DNA of 64,000 bases from Jeotgalibacillus salarius (GTDB lineage Bacteria; Bacillota; Bacilli; Bacillales; Jeotgalibacillaceae). Positions within the stretch are counted from its first letter, which is position 1. The number at the start of each line of letters is the position of its first letter. Of the stretch, positions 1 through 9,020 are shown piece after piece. The notes under the pieces are model-generated. The model made no database searches. It was not told where the DNA came from and saw only the letters and a program-made list of their open reading frames with translations. Location: assembly GCF_004405125.1 (NCBI RefSeq), contig NZ_SORX01000002.1, forward strand, positions 1 through 64,000, read 5' to 3'. The position numbers and the translations under genes were made by a program.

Positions 1-54
1 GGTACGTACGGTGGTGTGAGAGGTCGGGGAATGAAAATTCCCCTCCTACTCGAT
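1..54 (+). mobile_element. 3' end of a group II intron (domain VI, end of domain V)
   Basis: Positions 18-51 fold as a group II domain VI. GAGAGG (18-23) pairs with CCT-A-CTC (45-51), leaving A48 as a single bulged adenosine, and GGGGAAT (26-32) pairs with ATTCCCC (37-43) around a short A-rich loop. The bulged A lies seven nucleotides from an AT dinucleotide (53-54), the spacing expected between the branch-point A and the 3' splice site. The preceding ACGTACGGT (4-12) resembles the 3' strand of domain V, whose 5' strand would lie before the window. No reverse transcriptase is visible because the intron body would be upstream. Seen: the fold and bulge. Inferred: intron identity and the splice site after 54. 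Confidence 0.68.
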
Positions 55-184
55 TTGTAAAACAATTTACATGCTGAGCTGAAGTGTATCAAGCATAGAA
101 AAAACTTCTCTATTATAAGCAAAAATTTCATTGCTTCGTAAAACAAGCTCTCTTGCATAGTATAAGGTAGGGAGGAGATAGATG

Positions 185-430
185 ATGAGAATTTCTGATC
201 TTCAATCAAAAGATGTTGTGTCAATTACCGATGGGAAAAAATTAGGTCTAATCGCTGATATCGACTTAAATGTTCAAACCGGCATGATTGATTCATTTGT
301 TCTGCAGTCTTCAGGCGGATGGTTTAACCGCGGTGAAGAGGTCAGGATTAAATGGAAAGATGTCGCCAAGATCGGCAATGATGTCATTTTAGTAAGAAAT
401 ATTCCTCAAGTTGATGGAGTAATGAATTAA
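185..430 (+). CDS. ylmC: YlmC/YmxH family PRC-barrel protein
   Basis: A small protein of 81 residues that matches the YlmC/YmxH sporulation-associated family over its whole length. The fold is a single PRC-barrel, a small beta-barrel often used for protein contacts; the typical GKKLG motif lies near residue 20. Its biochemical role is not established in the family. Two ATGs lie in tandem at 182 and 185; the AGGGAGGAG site at 169-177 is better spaced for 185. It is first in the ylm row and is followed by pgeF after 67 bases. The putative intron end lies 130 bases upstream, so the original upstream neighbour (sigG or ylmA in B. subtilis) is not seen. Confidence 0.85.
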   Translation: MRISDLQSKDVVSITDGKKLGLIADIDLNVQTGMIDSFVLQSSGGWFNRGEEVRIKWKDVAKIGNDVILVRNIPQVDGVMN

Positions 431-497
431 AGAGATTTTTGCGAATTTATGATACACTTTTAGGGAATCTCTGTGCGTACAGAAAGGTTTGATCACT

Positions 498-1310
498 ATG
501 GGAATGATTGCTGACAAGTCAAATACATTTGTGGAATCTGCTGTATGGAAAGAAAAATTTCCGAATCTGACTGCCGTCTTTACAACAAAACATGGAGGCA
601 TCAGTAAAAAGCATTTTTCTTCTCTTAATACAGGATTACATGTGGATGACCAACCGAATGATGTCATTCAAAATCGTCACATCATAGCACAAAACTGCGG
701 ATGGGATCTGAAGAATTGGATTTTTGCTGATCAGGTTCATGGTACACGGGTTGTGCAGGTGAATGCACATCACGCAGGCATGGGGACTGACTCATATGAA
801 AAAGCAGTAAAAGCAGCAGACGGCCTCTGGACTTTTGATCAGGGGCTTGGACTCGCGCTTGGATTTGCTGATTGTGTACCGGTTTACTTTACCGAACCTG
901 AAACTGGGTTTGCAGGGGTTGCACATGCGGGCTGGAAAGGCAGCGTAAGCAATATCACCGGTGAAATGATCAGACAGGCTTCTGAAGCCGGTGTCTGTGC
1001 GGACAAAATTCATGTCCTGATTGGACCTTCAATAGGAAAATGCTGCTATCAGGTTGATAGCAGAGTCATTGATCAGATTCCCCAAGAACTGTCTGAGCAT
1101 AATAAATTATACGAAGTAATCGGGGACAATCAATACAAGCTTAATTTACAGGAGTTAAATAAACAGCTGTTAATGATGGCAGGTGTAAAAGAAGAAAATA
1201 TTCTGCTGAGCGAAATGTGCACAGCCTGTCATGAAGACGTCTTTTTTTCACATCGGAGAGACGACGGGAAAACAGGCAGGATGTCTGCTGTGATCGGATG
1301 GAGGGAATAA
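498..1310 (+). CDS. pgeF: Peptidoglycan editing factor PgeF (multicopper-oxidase-like YlmD)
   Basis: A cytoplasmic protein of 270 residues of the YfiH/YlmD family. In E. coli the homologue removes wrong amino acids (L-Ser in place of L-Ala) from UDP-MurNAc precursors, and other members show purine nucleoside phosphorylase-type activity. The metal-site residues of the family are visible as His in QVHG (about 81), Cys in GFADCVP (about 126) and His in VAHAGW (about 143), and the C-terminal CTACHED and SHRRD motifs are intact. Start: TTG at 489 is in frame, but its spacing to AGAAAGG is too short; ATG 498 fits best. The stop lies 5 bases before the ylmE start, suggesting coupling. Confidence 0.92.
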   Translation: MGMIADKSNTFVESAVWKEKFPNLTAVFTTKHGGISKKHFSSLNTGLHVDDQPNDVIQNRHIIAQNCGWDLKNWIFADQVHGTRVVQVNAHHAGMGTDSYEKAVKAADGLWTFDQGLGLALGFADCVPVYFTEPETGFAGVAHAGWKGSVSNITGEMIRQASEAGVCADKIHVLIGPSIGKCCYQVDSRVIDQIPQELSEHNKLYEVIGDNQYKLNLQELNKQLLMMAGVKEENILLSEMCTACHEDVFFSHRRDDGKTGRMSAVIGWRE

Positions 1311-1315
1311 TAAAG

Positions 1316-1987
1316 TTGAAAGTATCTGAAAAACTGGCTTTAATCAGCAATGATATTAAGTCAGCTGCTGAAAAAGCCGGAAGAAAACCTGACTCAGTAA
1401 AAATAGTAGCAGTAACGAAGTATGTCAGCAATGAGCGCACACAGGAAGCAGTGAATGCAGGACTGATCCACCTGGGAGAAAATCGCCCTGAAGGCTTTAC
1501 AGAAAAAAGCGAGGCGATCAATGGAGAAGTGAAATGGCACTATATCGGATCGCTGCAATCAAGAAAAGTGAAAAGTGTCATTAATGAATTAGATTACCTG
1601 CATTCTCTTGATCGTCTGTCGCTTGCGAAAGAAATTCAAAAGCGTGCAGTAGAGAAAATTGATTGTTTCATTCAGGTAAATGTGTCTGGAGAAGAACAAA
1701 AACATGGACTTTCTCCACAAAATGCGATTGAATTTGTCGAAGCACTGGCAAACTATGATAAAATAAACGTAATTGGATTAATGACAATGGCGCCGCTGAC
1801 TGATGATAAAGAGGTGATCCGCAGCTGTTTTAAACAGCTGGCAATGCTCAGGGATAAAATAGCTGCTAAAAATCTGCAGCATGCACCGTGTACTGAGCTG
1901 TCAATGGGCATGTCAAACGACTTTACCATTGCCATTGAAGAAGGGGCTACCTACATAAGAATCGGATCTTCGCTCGTCGGAGAATAA
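1316..1987 (+). CDS. ylmE: YggS/YlmE family pyridoxal-phosphate homeostasis protein
   Basis: A 223-residue TIM-barrel protein of the PLP-binding YggS family, which buffers free pyridoxal phosphate and affects amino-acid and keto-acid pools without a known catalytic turnover. The PLP-binding lysine is K35 in AVTKYV, and [10 protein letters not shown] (about 75-84) and the C-terminal [10 protein letters not shown] phosphate-binding segment are present. The start is TTG 1316, preceded at ideal distance by GGAGGG (1300-1305); the in-frame ATG at 1298 would lie upstream of that site and inside pgeF. Placement next to sepF is conserved across Bacillota. Confidence 0.92.
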   Translation: MKVSEKLALISNDIKSAAEKAGRKPDSVKIVAVTKYVSNERTQEAVNAGLIHLGENRPEGFTEKSEAINGEVKWHYIGSLQSRKVKSVINELDYLHSLDRLSLAKEIQKRAVEKIDCFIQVNVSGEEQKHGLSPQNAIEFVEALANYDKINVIGLMTMAPLTDDKEVIRSCFKQLAMLRDKIAAKNLQHAPCTELSMGMSNDFTIAIEEGATYIRIGSSLVGE

Positions 1988-2004
1988 AGGAGGAAATCCG
2001 TGTT

Positions 2005-2415
2005 ATGGGGATGAAAACGAAATTTAAAGATTTTTTCTTTGGTGAAGAAGAGGAATATATGGAAGAATTGACTGAAGAAGCGCCTGAAGAACCGAGAAGT
2101 GTGAGAAAGTCTTCTCAAAAGCAGAATGTTGTCAGTCTGCAAAGCATTCAGCAATCATCAAAAATGGTTCTGATGGAACCGAGGCTGTATGCTGAGGCCC
2201 AGGAAATTGCTGATCACTTGAAGAGTCATCGTGCAGTTGTAGTGAATCTTCAGCGTATCAGTAAGGATCAGGCTAAAAGGATCGTTGATTTCCTGAGCGG
2301 TACAGTTTATGCAATCGGTGGTGACATTCAGCGTGTAGGAACAGATATCTTTTTGTGTACACCTGATAACATAGAAGTAAGTGGAAATATAACGGACTTA
2401 ATTCAAGAAGATTAA
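2005..2415 (+). CDS. sepF: Cell division protein SepF
   Basis: Membrane-linked partner of FtsZ that shapes and anchors the Z-ring. It has 136 residues. The N-terminal segment [12 protein letters not shown] is the amphipathic membrane-binding helix; residues about 12-45 are an acidic linker; the C-terminal SepF domain (about 50-136) carries the dimerising, FtsZ-binding fold with [11 protein letters not shown] and the [11 protein letters not shown] segment. AAAGGAGG at 1986-1993 serves the ATG at 2005. It sits between ylmE and ylmG as in other Gram-positive dcw-distal clusters, which supports a division role. Confidence 0.95.
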   Translation: MGMKTKFKDFFFGEEEEYMEELTEEAPEEPRSVRKSSQKQNVVSLQSIQQSSKMVLMEPRLYAEAQEIADHLKSHRAVVVNLQRISKDQAKRIVDFLSGTVYAIGGDIQRVGTDIFLCTPDNIEVSGNITDLIQED

Positions 2416-2438
2416 GATGATAGGTGGTTAAAAACAGT

Positions 2439-2714
2439 ATGCAAAGTGTTTTATATTCTGTATTTCAAGTACTAGAGCTGTTACTGACTTTTTACAGCTA
2501 TGCGCTGATTATTTATATTCTGCTTTCATGGTTTCCAAATGCCCGGGAAAGCAGTTTCGGACAGTTACTCGCAAAACTATGTGAGCCTTATCTGGAACCA
2601 TTCAGGAAAATCATACCACCACTTGGAATGATTGATATATCACCACTGGTTGCGATACTTGCACTGAACTTTGCGATTAGTGGCTTGAGGCAGCTATTTT
2701 ATATGATCATTTGA
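2439..2714 (+). CDS. ylmG: YggT family membrane protein YlmG
   Basis: A 91-residue integral membrane protein of the YggT/YlmG family. Two hydrophobic segments flank a hydrophilic loop holding the typical P-Y-L-x-P-F-R motif ([12 protein letters not shown]). Homologues in plastids affect nucleoid and division distribution; the molecular role in bacteria is unknown. A GTG at 2424 is in frame, but AGGTGG at 2422-2427 overlaps it and is well placed for ATG 2439, so the shorter form is chosen. It follows sepF closely and is followed by a terminator-like hairpin before ylmH. Confidence 0.88.
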   Translation: MQSVLYSVFQVLELLLTFYSYALIIYILLSWFPNARESSFGQLLAKLCEPYLEPFRKIIPPLGMIDISPLVAILALNFAISGLRQLFYMII

Positions 2715-2722
2715 AACCAAAG

Positions 2723-2752
2723 GCCCGGTGGCGATCACCGGGCTTCTTTAAT
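2723..2752 (+). terminator. Terminator-like hairpin between ylmG and ylmH
   Basis: GCCCGGTG (2723-2730) pairs perfectly with CACCGGGC (2736-2743) over a five-base loop and is followed by a T-rich tract. It begins 8 bases after the ylmG stop and ends 20 bases before ylmH. It is likely a partial terminator that lowers transcription into ylmH. Confidence 0.7.
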
Positions 2753-2769
2753 TTAAAGGATGTGAAAAG

Positions 2770-3546
2770 ATGTCAATTTATCAGCATTTCCGAGAGGAAG
2801 AAAAAGGATTTATTGATCAGGTCCTGGGATGGAAACAGGATGTGGAGTTCAAGTATGCCCCAAAGCTCACTTATTTTTTGGATCCCAGGCAACAGCATAT
2901 TGTTCATTCAATCATAGGAAATACCGGAGAGGTCAAAGCAGTTTTCGAAGGTGGAACTAATGAGAGTGAACGAAAAAGAGCGCTCATTTATCCGGATTAT
3001 TTAACACCTGCAATTGAAGATTTTGAACTGGTGCTTCTTGATGTCGGTTACCCTTCAAAATTTGTACTGCTGTCCCATGGAGATGTGTTAGGTTCCCTGA
3101 TGGGGTTAGGTATCAAAAGAGAAGTAATAGGTGATATACTCGCTTCAAAAGAACGTATTCAACTCATTACCTCAAAAGAAATGAAAGATTTCTTAATCAT
3201 GAATTTCATTCAGGCCGGAAAAGCAAAAGTAAACCTGACTGAAGAAAAGTGGGGGAATGTCATTCAGCCTGAGAATAAATGGGCTGAAAAAAATGTGTTA
3301 GTTTCTTCGTTGCGCCTTGATACAGTGCTTGCCAGCGCGATTAATATATCCAGACAAAAAGCCCAGCTGCTGATTCAGGGTGGTAAAGTAAAAGTCAATT
3401 TCAGACAGGAAGAAAAAACCTCATTTGAATTAGATCAGGGAGATATGATTTCTGTCAGAGGTCATGGGAGAATGCGTGTAGGTGAACTGAGTGGAATGAC
3501 TAAAAAAGAGAAAATCAGATTAAACTTTTATTTCCTGCAGTCGTAG
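2770..3546 (+). CDS. ylmH: S4-domain RNA-binding protein YlmH
   Basis: A 258-residue protein with an N-terminal YlmH domain (FLDPRQQHI, residues about 37-45) and a C-terminal S4 RNA-binding domain from about 178 (SSLRLDTVLASA, SRQKAQLLIQGGKVKVN). Work in B. subtilis ties YlmH to ribosome-associated quality control, where it binds stalled 50S-peptidyl-tRNA complexes. Division links have also been suggested from its location by sepF and divIVA. RBS AAAGGA lies just before ATG 2770. The other RQC factor, rqcH, is in this window at 23273-24982 on the - strand. Confidence 0.9.
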   Translation: MSIYQHFREEEKGFIDQVLGWKQDVEFKYAPKLTYFLDPRQQHIVHSIIGNTGEVKAVFEGGTNESERKRALIYPDYLTPAIEDFELVLLDVGYPSKFVLLSHGDVLGSLMGLGIKREVIGDILASKERIQLITSKEMKDFLIMNFIQAGKAKVNLTEEKWGNVIQPENKWAEKNVLVSSLRLDTVLASAINISRQKAQLLIQGGKVKVNFRQEEKTSFELDQGDMISVRGHGRMRVGELSGMTKKEKIRLNFYFLQS

Positions 3547-3624
3547 CATTCTTGTTCAAACCAGCTGGAAAAGTCTTATCAGAGCTAGGACATTCAGTTG
3601 AAATATTGAAGAATTAAAAGGATT

Positions 3625-3655
3625 TTCACACAAAAGGTCGAATCATCAGTATAAT
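3625..3655 (+). promoter_or_regulatory. Candidate SigA promoter of divIVA
   Basis: A perfect -10 TATAAT lies at 3650-3655, 37 bases before the divIVA start. The best -35 is TTCACA at 3625-3630 with a long 19-base spacer, so the assignment of the -35 is uncertain. Confidence 0.5.
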
Positions 3656-3691
3656 GGATGATAGGAAAACAAAGACACGGAGGTGCAGATT

Positions 3692-4198
3692 ATGCCATTA
3701 TCGCCACTCGATATACATAATAAAGATTTTAGCCGGGGATTCAGAGGCTATGATGAAGATGAAGTCAATGAATTTTTAGATCACGTTATGAGAGACTATG
3801 AATTGGTACTGCGTGAAAAGAAAGAGCTTGAAGAGAAACTCTCAAACCATACTGAAAGACTCGGTCATTTCACTACAATTGAGGATACTCTTAATAAATC
3901 TATTGTTGTAGCCCAGGAAGCAGCTGAAGAAGTAAAGCGAAGCGCTAATAAAGAAGCGAAGCTCATTGTTAAGGAAGCGGAGAAAAATGCAGACCGCATT
4001 GTTAACGAGTCTTTAACAAAGGCACGTAAAATTGCAGTTGAGATTGAAGATTTAAAAAAGCAGTCAAAAGTTTTCCGTACGCGCTTTAAAATGCTGATTG
4101 AAGCTCAGCTCGATTTAATCAGCAACGATGACTGGGACGAATTAATGGAATATGACCTTGATACCGAAGAACTGAAAAGTCTGGAGCGACACGATTAA
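3692..4198 (+). CDS. divIVA: Cell-division scaffold DivIVA
   Basis: Negative-curvature-sensing coiled-coil protein that gathers at poles and septa and recruits MinJ, chromosome-anchoring and other factors. It has 168 residues. The N-terminal lipid-binding domain opens with MPLSPLDIHNKDF and the conserved FRGYDEDEVNEFLD; the remainder is a long coiled coil rich in Glu, Lys and Ala heptads. A GTG at 3683 is in frame but lies inside the GGAGGTG ribosome binding site (3679-3685), so ATG 3692 is chosen. It is monocistronic: it has its own promoter upstream, and the ileS promoter starts 7 bases after its stop. Confidence 0.95.
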   Translation: MPLSPLDIHNKDFSRGFRGYDEDEVNEFLDHVMRDYELVLREKKELEEKLSNHTERLGHFTTIEDTLNKSIVVAQEAAEEVKRSANKEAKLIVKEAEKNADRIVNESLTKARKIAVEIEDLKKQSKVFRTRFKMLIEAQLDLISNDDWDELMEYDLDTEELKSLERHD

Positions 4199-4204
4199 GA
4201 ATCA

Positions 4205-4233
4205 TTGACGTTTTAGATTTATATTACTATAAT
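4205..4233 (+). promoter_or_regulatory. SigA promoter of the ileS T-box transcript
   Basis: TTGACG (4205-4210), a 17-base spacer and a perfect TATAAT (4228-4233). This is a near-consensus vegetative promoter that would start transcription at about 4240, ahead of the T-box leader. Confidence 0.85.
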
Positions 4234-4289
4234 AAAAATGATAAAATGTAATTTAATTTTCTTGCAATCATACATTCGAACAACATTGA

Positions 4290-4530
4290 AGGGAACAGTA
4301 CTCTACTTCATGACCGATTAGCAGCGATCCGGGGATGGTGAAAGCCCGGAACGGCAGAAAAGAGGAAAATCATCCCGGAGTTTTCAGGCTGAAAGTCAGT
4401 AAGCCTGAACGTGTGACAGCGTTAACCGTTACTTAAGTGGGAAAATTTTAACCTTTTCCTATAAGGGTGGTACCGCGTGAAGCACAGGCTCTCTCGTCCC
4501 TTTCCAGGGGATGGGGGAGTTTTTTATTTT
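4290..4530 (+). promoter_or_regulatory. T-box leader of ileS (tRNA-Ile sensing)
   Basis: The hallmark T-box sequence AGGGTGGTACCGCG lies at 4464-4477. It is followed by a terminator stem (about 4491-4520: CTCTCGTCCC with GGGGATGGGGGAG) and a T run. Upstream is a stem I region with the conserved AGTA-type internal loop. A candidate specifier codon ATC (Ile) at 4369-4371, followed by A, lies in the expected side of stem I. Known mechanism: uncharged tRNA-Ile pairs with the specifier and the T-box and stabilises the antiterminator, allowing ileS transcription. The T-box is certain; the exact specifier register is inferred. Confidence 0.93.
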
Positions 4531-4553
4531 CTGAAAAATGAGGAGGAGAAAAA

Positions 4554-7331
4554 ATGGAATACAAAAATACATTATTAATGCCGAAAACTGCGTTTCCAAT
4601 GAGAGGTAATCTGCCAAATCGTGAACCTGAAATGCAGGAAAAATGGGCTGAAATGGACATTTATAAAAAAGTGCAGGAAAGAACAGCAGGTCGTCCGCTT
4701 TTTGTTTTGCATGACGGTCCTCCATATGCAAATGGAGACCTTCATATGGGACACGCACTGAATAAAGTGCTGAAAGATTTTATTGTACGTTACAAATCAA
4801 TGAGCGGATTCCAGGCTCCATACGTTCCGGGTTGGGACACACACGGACTTCCGATCGAACAGGCGCTTACGAATAAAGGTGTTAAGCGTAAAGAAATGAC
4901 AGTTGCTGAATTCCGTGAAAAATGTGCAGAGTATGCACTTCAGCAAATTGATAACCAGCGTTCACAATTCAAGCGTATCGGTGTTCGTGGTGACTGGGAT
5001 CATCCATACATCACACTGAACCCTGAGTATGAAGCTGAACAGATTCGAGTGTTCGGTGAAATGGCGAAAAAAGGGTATATCTACAAAGGAAAGAAACCTG
5101 TCTACTGGTCTCCATCAAGTGAATCTGCATTGGCAGAAGCAGAGATTGAATATCAGGATAAGCGTTCAGCATCTATTTATGTCTCTTTTGATGTGAAGGA
5201 TGGAAAAGGTTTATTAGATCATGATACAGCTTTTGTTATCTGGACAACGACGCCATGGACAATTCCTGCTAACTTGGCAATTGCACTGCATCCGGAATTA
5301 GAGTATGTGGTCGTGAATACAGGAAGTAAAAAATTCGTTGTGGCAAAAGAGCTACTTGAAAAAGCACAGGAGACAATGGAGTGGGATCAGGCTGAAATTA
5401 CTGCAACTTACAAGGGAGCAGAGCTTGAGAACGTAACGGCTAAACATCCTTTATATGACCGTGAATCATTAGTTGTTTTAGGTGATCATGTTACAACCGA
5501 AGCAGGTACGGGGTGTGTTCATACTGCTCCCGGACATGGTGAAGATGATTTTATCGTCGGGAAGCAGTACGGTCTGGACGTTCTGTGTCCTGTAGACGAC
5601 CGTGGTGTGTTTACTGCGGAGGCACCAGGGTTTGAAGGTTTGTTCTATGACAAAGCAAATAAACCAATCACTGAAAAGATTGAAGGAGCGGGCGCTTTAT
5701 TAAAGCTTGAATTCTTTACACACAGTTATCCTCATGATTGGAGAACGAAGAAACCGATTATCTTCCGTGCAACTGCACAGTGGTTTGCTTCAATTGATAA
5801 ATTCAGAGAAGAACTGATGCAGGCGGTAAAAGATACGAAGTGGATCCCTGGCTGGGGAGAAACAAGACTCTTTAACATGGTCCGTGACCGCGGTGACTGG
5901 TGTATTTCGAGACAGCGTGCATGGGGCGTTCCGATCCCTGTTTTCTATGCTGAAAATGGTGATTCGATCATTACTGAAGAAACGATCAGTCATGTATCCA
6001 ATCTTTTTGCCGAGCATGGTTCAAACATCTGGTTTGAAAAAGATGCCAAAGATCTTCTTCCAGAAGGGTTCACTCACGAGGGAAGTCCGAATGGACACTT
6101 TACAAAAGAACAGGATATTATGGATGTTTGGTTTGACAGCGGCTCGTCACATCAATCAGTACTTAAAGTCCGTGATGACCTGCAGCGTCCTGCTGACCTT
6201 TACCTTGAAGGAAGCGACCAGTACAGAGGGTGGTTCAACTCTTCTCTGACAACAGGTGTAGCGGTAACTGGAAAAGCGCCTTACAAAGGTGTATTAAGCC
6301 ACGGATTTGCTCTTGACGGTAATGGCCGTAAGATGAGTAAGTCTCTTGGGAATGTTGTTCTGCCATCTAAAGTAATGAATCAGCTTGGTGCAGACATTCT
6401 CCGACTGTGGGTTGCATCAGTTGACTATCAGGCAGATGTTCGTGTATCTGATCCAATTTTAAAGCAGGTTGCTGAAGTTTACCGTAAGATGCGTAATACA
6501 CTGCGCTTCCTGCTGGCAAACCTGGCTGATTTTGATCCTTCGAAAGATGCAGTTTCTTTTGAAGATTTGAGAGAAGTTGATCAGTTTATGATGGTGCGAC
6601 TGAATCAGGTGGTAAAATCAGTAACAAATTCATATGAGAATTATGAATTTGCGTCAATTTATCATACAATTAATAATTTCTGTACAACGGATCTTAGTTC
6701 GTTCTATCTTGATTTCGCTAAAGATATTCTGTATATCGAAGCAGAAAATCATGCTGATAGACGTGCAATGCAGACTGTGATGTATGAATCTCTGGTTTCA
6801 CTGGTTAAACTTCTGTCACCAATTCTTTCTCATACAGCAGATGAAGTCTGGACATTTATCCCTGGTGTTGAAGAAGACAGCGTTCAGCTGACTGATATGC
6901 CAAAAGCTTCAGCATACGACGATGAAAAGGCATTGCTTGATAAATGGAATGCTTTCCTGGATGTAAGAGACGATGTATTAAAAGCGCTTGAAGAAGCAAG
7001 AAGCACGAAGCTGATCGGTAAATCTCTGGCAGCGAAAGTAACGCTGTTTGCAGATGAAAAAACGTATGAACTTCTTTCATCTGTAAAAGAAGATCTGAAG
7101 CAGTTATTTATTGTATCAGAGTTCGAACTTGCAACTGCATCTAATGATGTTCCTGAACAGGCAATTAAATTTGACGGACACACAGTTGCAGTTGAAAAAG
7201 CAGAAGGTGAAACGTGTGAAAGATGCTGGACTGTTACGACAGATATTGGCAACGACAGCGATCACCCGACACTTTGCACAAGATGTGCGACAGTGGTGAA
7301 AGAGAATTATGCAGATGTAGCAGCAGAATAA
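4554..7331 (+). CDS. ileS: Isoleucyl-tRNA synthetase
   Basis: Class I aminoacyl-tRNA synthetase that charges tRNA-Ile and edits mis-activated valine. It has 925 residues, full length for the bacterial form. HIGH-type motif HMGH at 64-67 after GPPYANGD; editing domain (about 190-395) with [13 protein letters not shown] and [20 protein letters not shown] at 593-597; C-terminal zinc finger with CERC at about 888-891 and CTRC at about 907-910. Strong RBS AGGAGGAG lies 6-13 bases before ATG 4554. Control is by the T-box leader directly upstream; a terminator follows. Confidence 0.98.
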   Translation: MEYKNTLLMPKTAFPMRGNLPNREPEMQEKWAEMDIYKKVQERTAGRPLFVLHDGPPYANGDLHMGHALNKVLKDFIVRYKSMSGFQAPYVPGWDTHGLPIEQALTNKGVKRKEMTVAEFREKCAEYALQQIDNQRSQFKRIGVRGDWDHPYITLNPEYEAEQIRVFGEMAKKGYIYKGKKPVYWSPSSESALAEAEIEYQDKRSASIYVSFDVKDGKGLLDHDTAFVIWTTTPWTIPANLAIALHPELEYVVVNTGSKKFVVAKELLEKAQETMEWDQAEITATYKGAELENVTAKHPLYDRESLVVLGDHVTTEAGTGCVHTAPGHGEDDFIVGKQYGLDVLCPVDDRGVFTAEAPGFEGLFYDKANKPITEKIEGAGALLKLEFFTHSYPHDWRTKKPIIFRATAQWFASIDKFREELMQAVKDTKWIPGWGETRLFNMVRDRGDWCISRQRAWGVPIPVFYAENGDSIITEETISHVSNLFAEHGSNIWFEKDAKDLLPEGFTHEGSPNGHFTKEQDIMDVWFDSGSSHQSVLKVRDDLQRPADLYLEGSDQYRGWFNSSLTTGVAVTGKAPYKGVLSHGFALDGNGRKMSKSLGNVVLPSKVMNQLGADILRLWVASVDYQADVRVSDPILKQVAEVYRKMRNTLRFLLANLADFDPSKDAVSFEDLREVDQFMMVRLNQVVKSVTNSYENYEFASIYHTINNFCTTDLSSFYLDFAKDILYIEAENHADRRAMQTVMYESLVSLVKLLSPILSHTADEVWTFIPGVEEDSVQLTDMPKASAYDDEKALLDKWNAFLDVRDDVLKALEEARSTKLIGKSLAAKVTLFADEKTYELLSSVKEDLKQLFIVSEFELATASNDVPEQAIKFDGHTVAVEKAEGETCERCWTVTTDIGNDSDHPTLCTRCATVVKENYADVAAE

Positions 7332-7340
7332 AAATCAAAG

Positions 7341-7371
7341 AGTTGTCGGTTAATATACCGGCAACTTTTTT
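7341..7371 (+). terminator. Terminator of ileS
   Basis: AGTTGTCGGT (7341-7350) pairs with ACCGGCAACT (7357-7366, one G-T wobble) over a six-base loop, followed by five further T. It lies 9 bases after the ileS stop. Confidence 0.88.
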
Positions 7372-7387
7372 AAGTTGTATATGCATA

Positions 7388-7467
7388 GATTTTGGCTCAT
7401 GCCATGCCTGTTTACAGGCATGGCTTTTCAAGCTTTGCTTGAAAAGTACCAAAGATGATCCAAAATC
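7388..7467. other. Compact three-way-junction-like palindromic element between ileS and lspA
   Basis: Three nested or adjacent inverted repeats occur in 80 bases. The outer arms are GATTTTGG (7388-7395) and CCAAAATC (7460-7467). Hairpin 1 is a perfect 10-bp stem GCCATGCCTG/CAGGCATGGC (7401-7424, TTTA loop). Hairpin 2 is a perfect 10-bp stem CTTTTCAAGC/GCTTGAAAAG (7424-7446, TTT loop), which shares base 7424 with hairpin 1. No T run follows, and the ileS terminator already lies upstream, so this is not a simple terminator. In B. subtilis ylyA occupies this interval. It could be a dispersed repeat relic or a structured RNA; no function is assigned. Confidence 0.55.
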
Positions 7468-7561
7468 AGACGCAGTAAGACCAAAAAACTAATATTATGT
7501 TCACTTTCAGTTAAACTATTTGCAAAACATCTTCGGTTATCATGCTGAAGGTCTGGAATTA

Positions 7562-7570
7562 TGCTACAAT
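7562..7570 (+). promoter_or_regulatory. Candidate extended -10 promoter of lspA
   Basis: TGCTACAAT forms an extended -10 element (TG at 7562-7563, TACAAT at 7565-7570) 39 bases before the lspA start. No good -35 is seen at 17 bases, which extended -10 promoters can tolerate. Confidence 0.5.
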
Positions 7571-7608
7571 ATTTTAAGGGTTTGCAACGAGATAACGGAG
7601 GTAGACAA

Positions 7609-8097
7609 GTGATCTATTATTTGCTGGCTTTAATGATTATTGCAGTGGACCAGCTGACAAAATTGCTAGTGGTCCGAAATATGGAAGTAGGAGAATCAAT
7701 CAATGTCATTGATGGTTTTTTCTATCTGACCTCGCATCGAAACACAGGCGCGGCATGGGGAATGCTTGAGGGACAGATGTGGCTTTTTTATATCGTCACG
7801 CTGGTTGTCATTGCAGGTATCCTTTATTATTATCACAAACATGCTATAGGAAATAAATTATTCAGTGCTAGTCTGATGGTCTTACTGGGCGGGGCAGTTG
7901 GTAACTTTATTGACCGCATCTTCAGGCAGGAGGTTGTAGACTTCATACAGTTTACATTCTTTAATTTTATTTTTAATATTGCTGATGCGGCACTGACAAT
8001 TGGAGTAATCATGTTATTTCTTCAAATGATATTAGAAGAAGTGCAAGAAAAGAGGAAGAAAAATGGAAAACATTCAACATTTAATACAGGAAAATGA
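7609..8097 (+). CDS. lspA: Lipoprotein signal peptidase (signal peptidase II)
   Basis: Membrane aspartyl peptidase that cleaves prolipoprotein signal peptides ahead of the lipid-modified cysteine. It has 162 residues with four hydrophobic segments. The catalytic aspartates are D102 in NFIDR and D126 in FNIADA, and RNTGAAWG is intact. The GTG at 7609 is chosen because ACGGAGG lies just upstream and the protein then starts directly with the first membrane helix; the in-frame ATG at 7561 would overlap the -10 element. The gene overlaps the rluD start by 35 bases. A lipoprotein substrate is encoded at 21481-22806. Confidence 0.95.
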   Translation: MIYYLLALMIIAVDQLTKLLVVRNMEVGESINVIDGFFYLTSHRNTGAAWGMLEGQMWLFYIVTLVVIAGILYYYHKHAIGNKLFSASLMVLLGGAVGNFIDRIFRQEVVDFIQFTFFNFIFNIADAALTIGVIMLFLQMILEEVQEKRKKNGKHSTFNTGK

Positions 8098-8995
8098 AAA
8101 AGGAAAACGCCTTGATGCAGTTTTGGCAGGGCTTGAACATAACTGGTCACGAAATCAGGTACAGCAATGGATTAAAGAAGGAAATGTGACTGTAAACGGT
8201 TCAACAACAAAACCGAATTACAAAAGCGTAACCGGTGATGAGATCCTGATTGAGATTCCCGATCCTGAACCGCTTGATGTGGAATCAGAGGAAATGGATC
8301 TTGATGTTTACTATGAAGATGCTGACGTACTAGTCGTTAATAAGCCTAAGGGGATGGTCGTTCATCCTGCGCCGGGGCATCTTACAGGTACGCTCGTAAA
8401 CGGTCTTATGGCGCACTGTAAAGATCTTTCTGGAATTAATGGTGTATTGCGTCCCGGCATTGTGCACAGAATTGATAAAGATACATCAGGACTTTTAATG
8501 GTTGCAAAAAATGATTCAGCACACGAAAAACTTGTACAGCAGTTAGTGGATAAAAGTGTAACAAGAAAATATATGGCTGTGGTTCACGGTATTATCCCGC
8601 ATGATGATGGTACGATTGATGCGCCAATTGGCCGTGACAAAAAGGACCGTCAGAGTATGACAGTAGTTGATGGCGGTAAACAGGCAATTACTCACTTTAA
8701 AGTTATAGAACGTTTTAAAGAATTTACACTCGTGGAATGTGAGCTTGAAACGGGCCGCACACATCAGATCCGTGTTCATATGAAATATATCGGTTATCCG
8801 CTTGCAGGGGATCCGAAATATGGACCGCGCAAAACACCTAATCTGAACGGTCAGGCGCTGCATGCAGGAGTCCTGGGGTTTGTTCATCCATCAACTGAAA
8901 AGTATGTTGAATTTACTGCTCCTGCTCCGGAAAGCTTTGATCACTTTGTCGAAAATTTAAGAGTAGCCGTTGACAATAATCAGGATACAGATTAG
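8063..8995 (+). CDS. rluD: RluD-type 23S rRNA pseudouridine synthase (YlyB)
   Basis: RluA/RluD family pseudouridine synthase acting on the large-subunit rRNA. It has 310 residues: an N-terminal S4 RNA-binding domain (about 14-75) followed by the catalytic domain. The catalytic aspartate lies in HRIDKDTSG (about 136-144), and the [10 protein letters not shown] motif is present near 230. Translation starts inside the end of lspA with AGAGGAAG upstream, so the two are coupled. The last 26 bases carry the promoter of the following pyr operon. The exact modified uridines cannot be read from the sequence. Confidence 0.92.
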   Translation: MENIQHLIQENEKGKRLDAVLAGLEHNWSRNQVQQWIKEGNVTVNGSTTKPNYKSVTGDEILIEIPDPEPLDVESEEMDLDVYYEDADVLVVNKPKGMVVHPAPGHLTGTLVNGLMAHCKDLSGINGVLRPGIVHRIDKDTSGLLMVAKNDSAHEKLVQQLVDKSVTRKYMAVVHGIIPHDDGTIDAPIGRDKKDRQSMTVVDGGKQAITHFKVIERFKEFTLVECELETGRTHQIRVHMKYIGYPLAGDPKYGPRKTPNLNGQALHAGVLGFVHPSTEKYVEFTAPAPESFDHFVENLRVAVDNNQDTD

Positions 8996-8998
8996 AAT
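8970..8998 (+). promoter_or_regulatory. SigA promoter of the pyr operon, inside the 3' end of rluD
   Basis: A perfect TTGACA (8970-8975), a 17-base spacer and TAGAAT (8993-8998). It overlaps the last codons of rluD and would start transcription at about 9005, just ahead of the first PyrR-binding leader. Confidence 0.85.
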
Positions 8999-9020
8999 GA
9001 AAACAACTTAATAACTGAAA

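Noticed and set aside
7401-7446. The paired hairpins after ileS as a second terminator or a tRNA
   Set aside because: No T run follows for a terminator, and there is no anticodon arm, T-loop sequence or CCA-type end for a tRNA.
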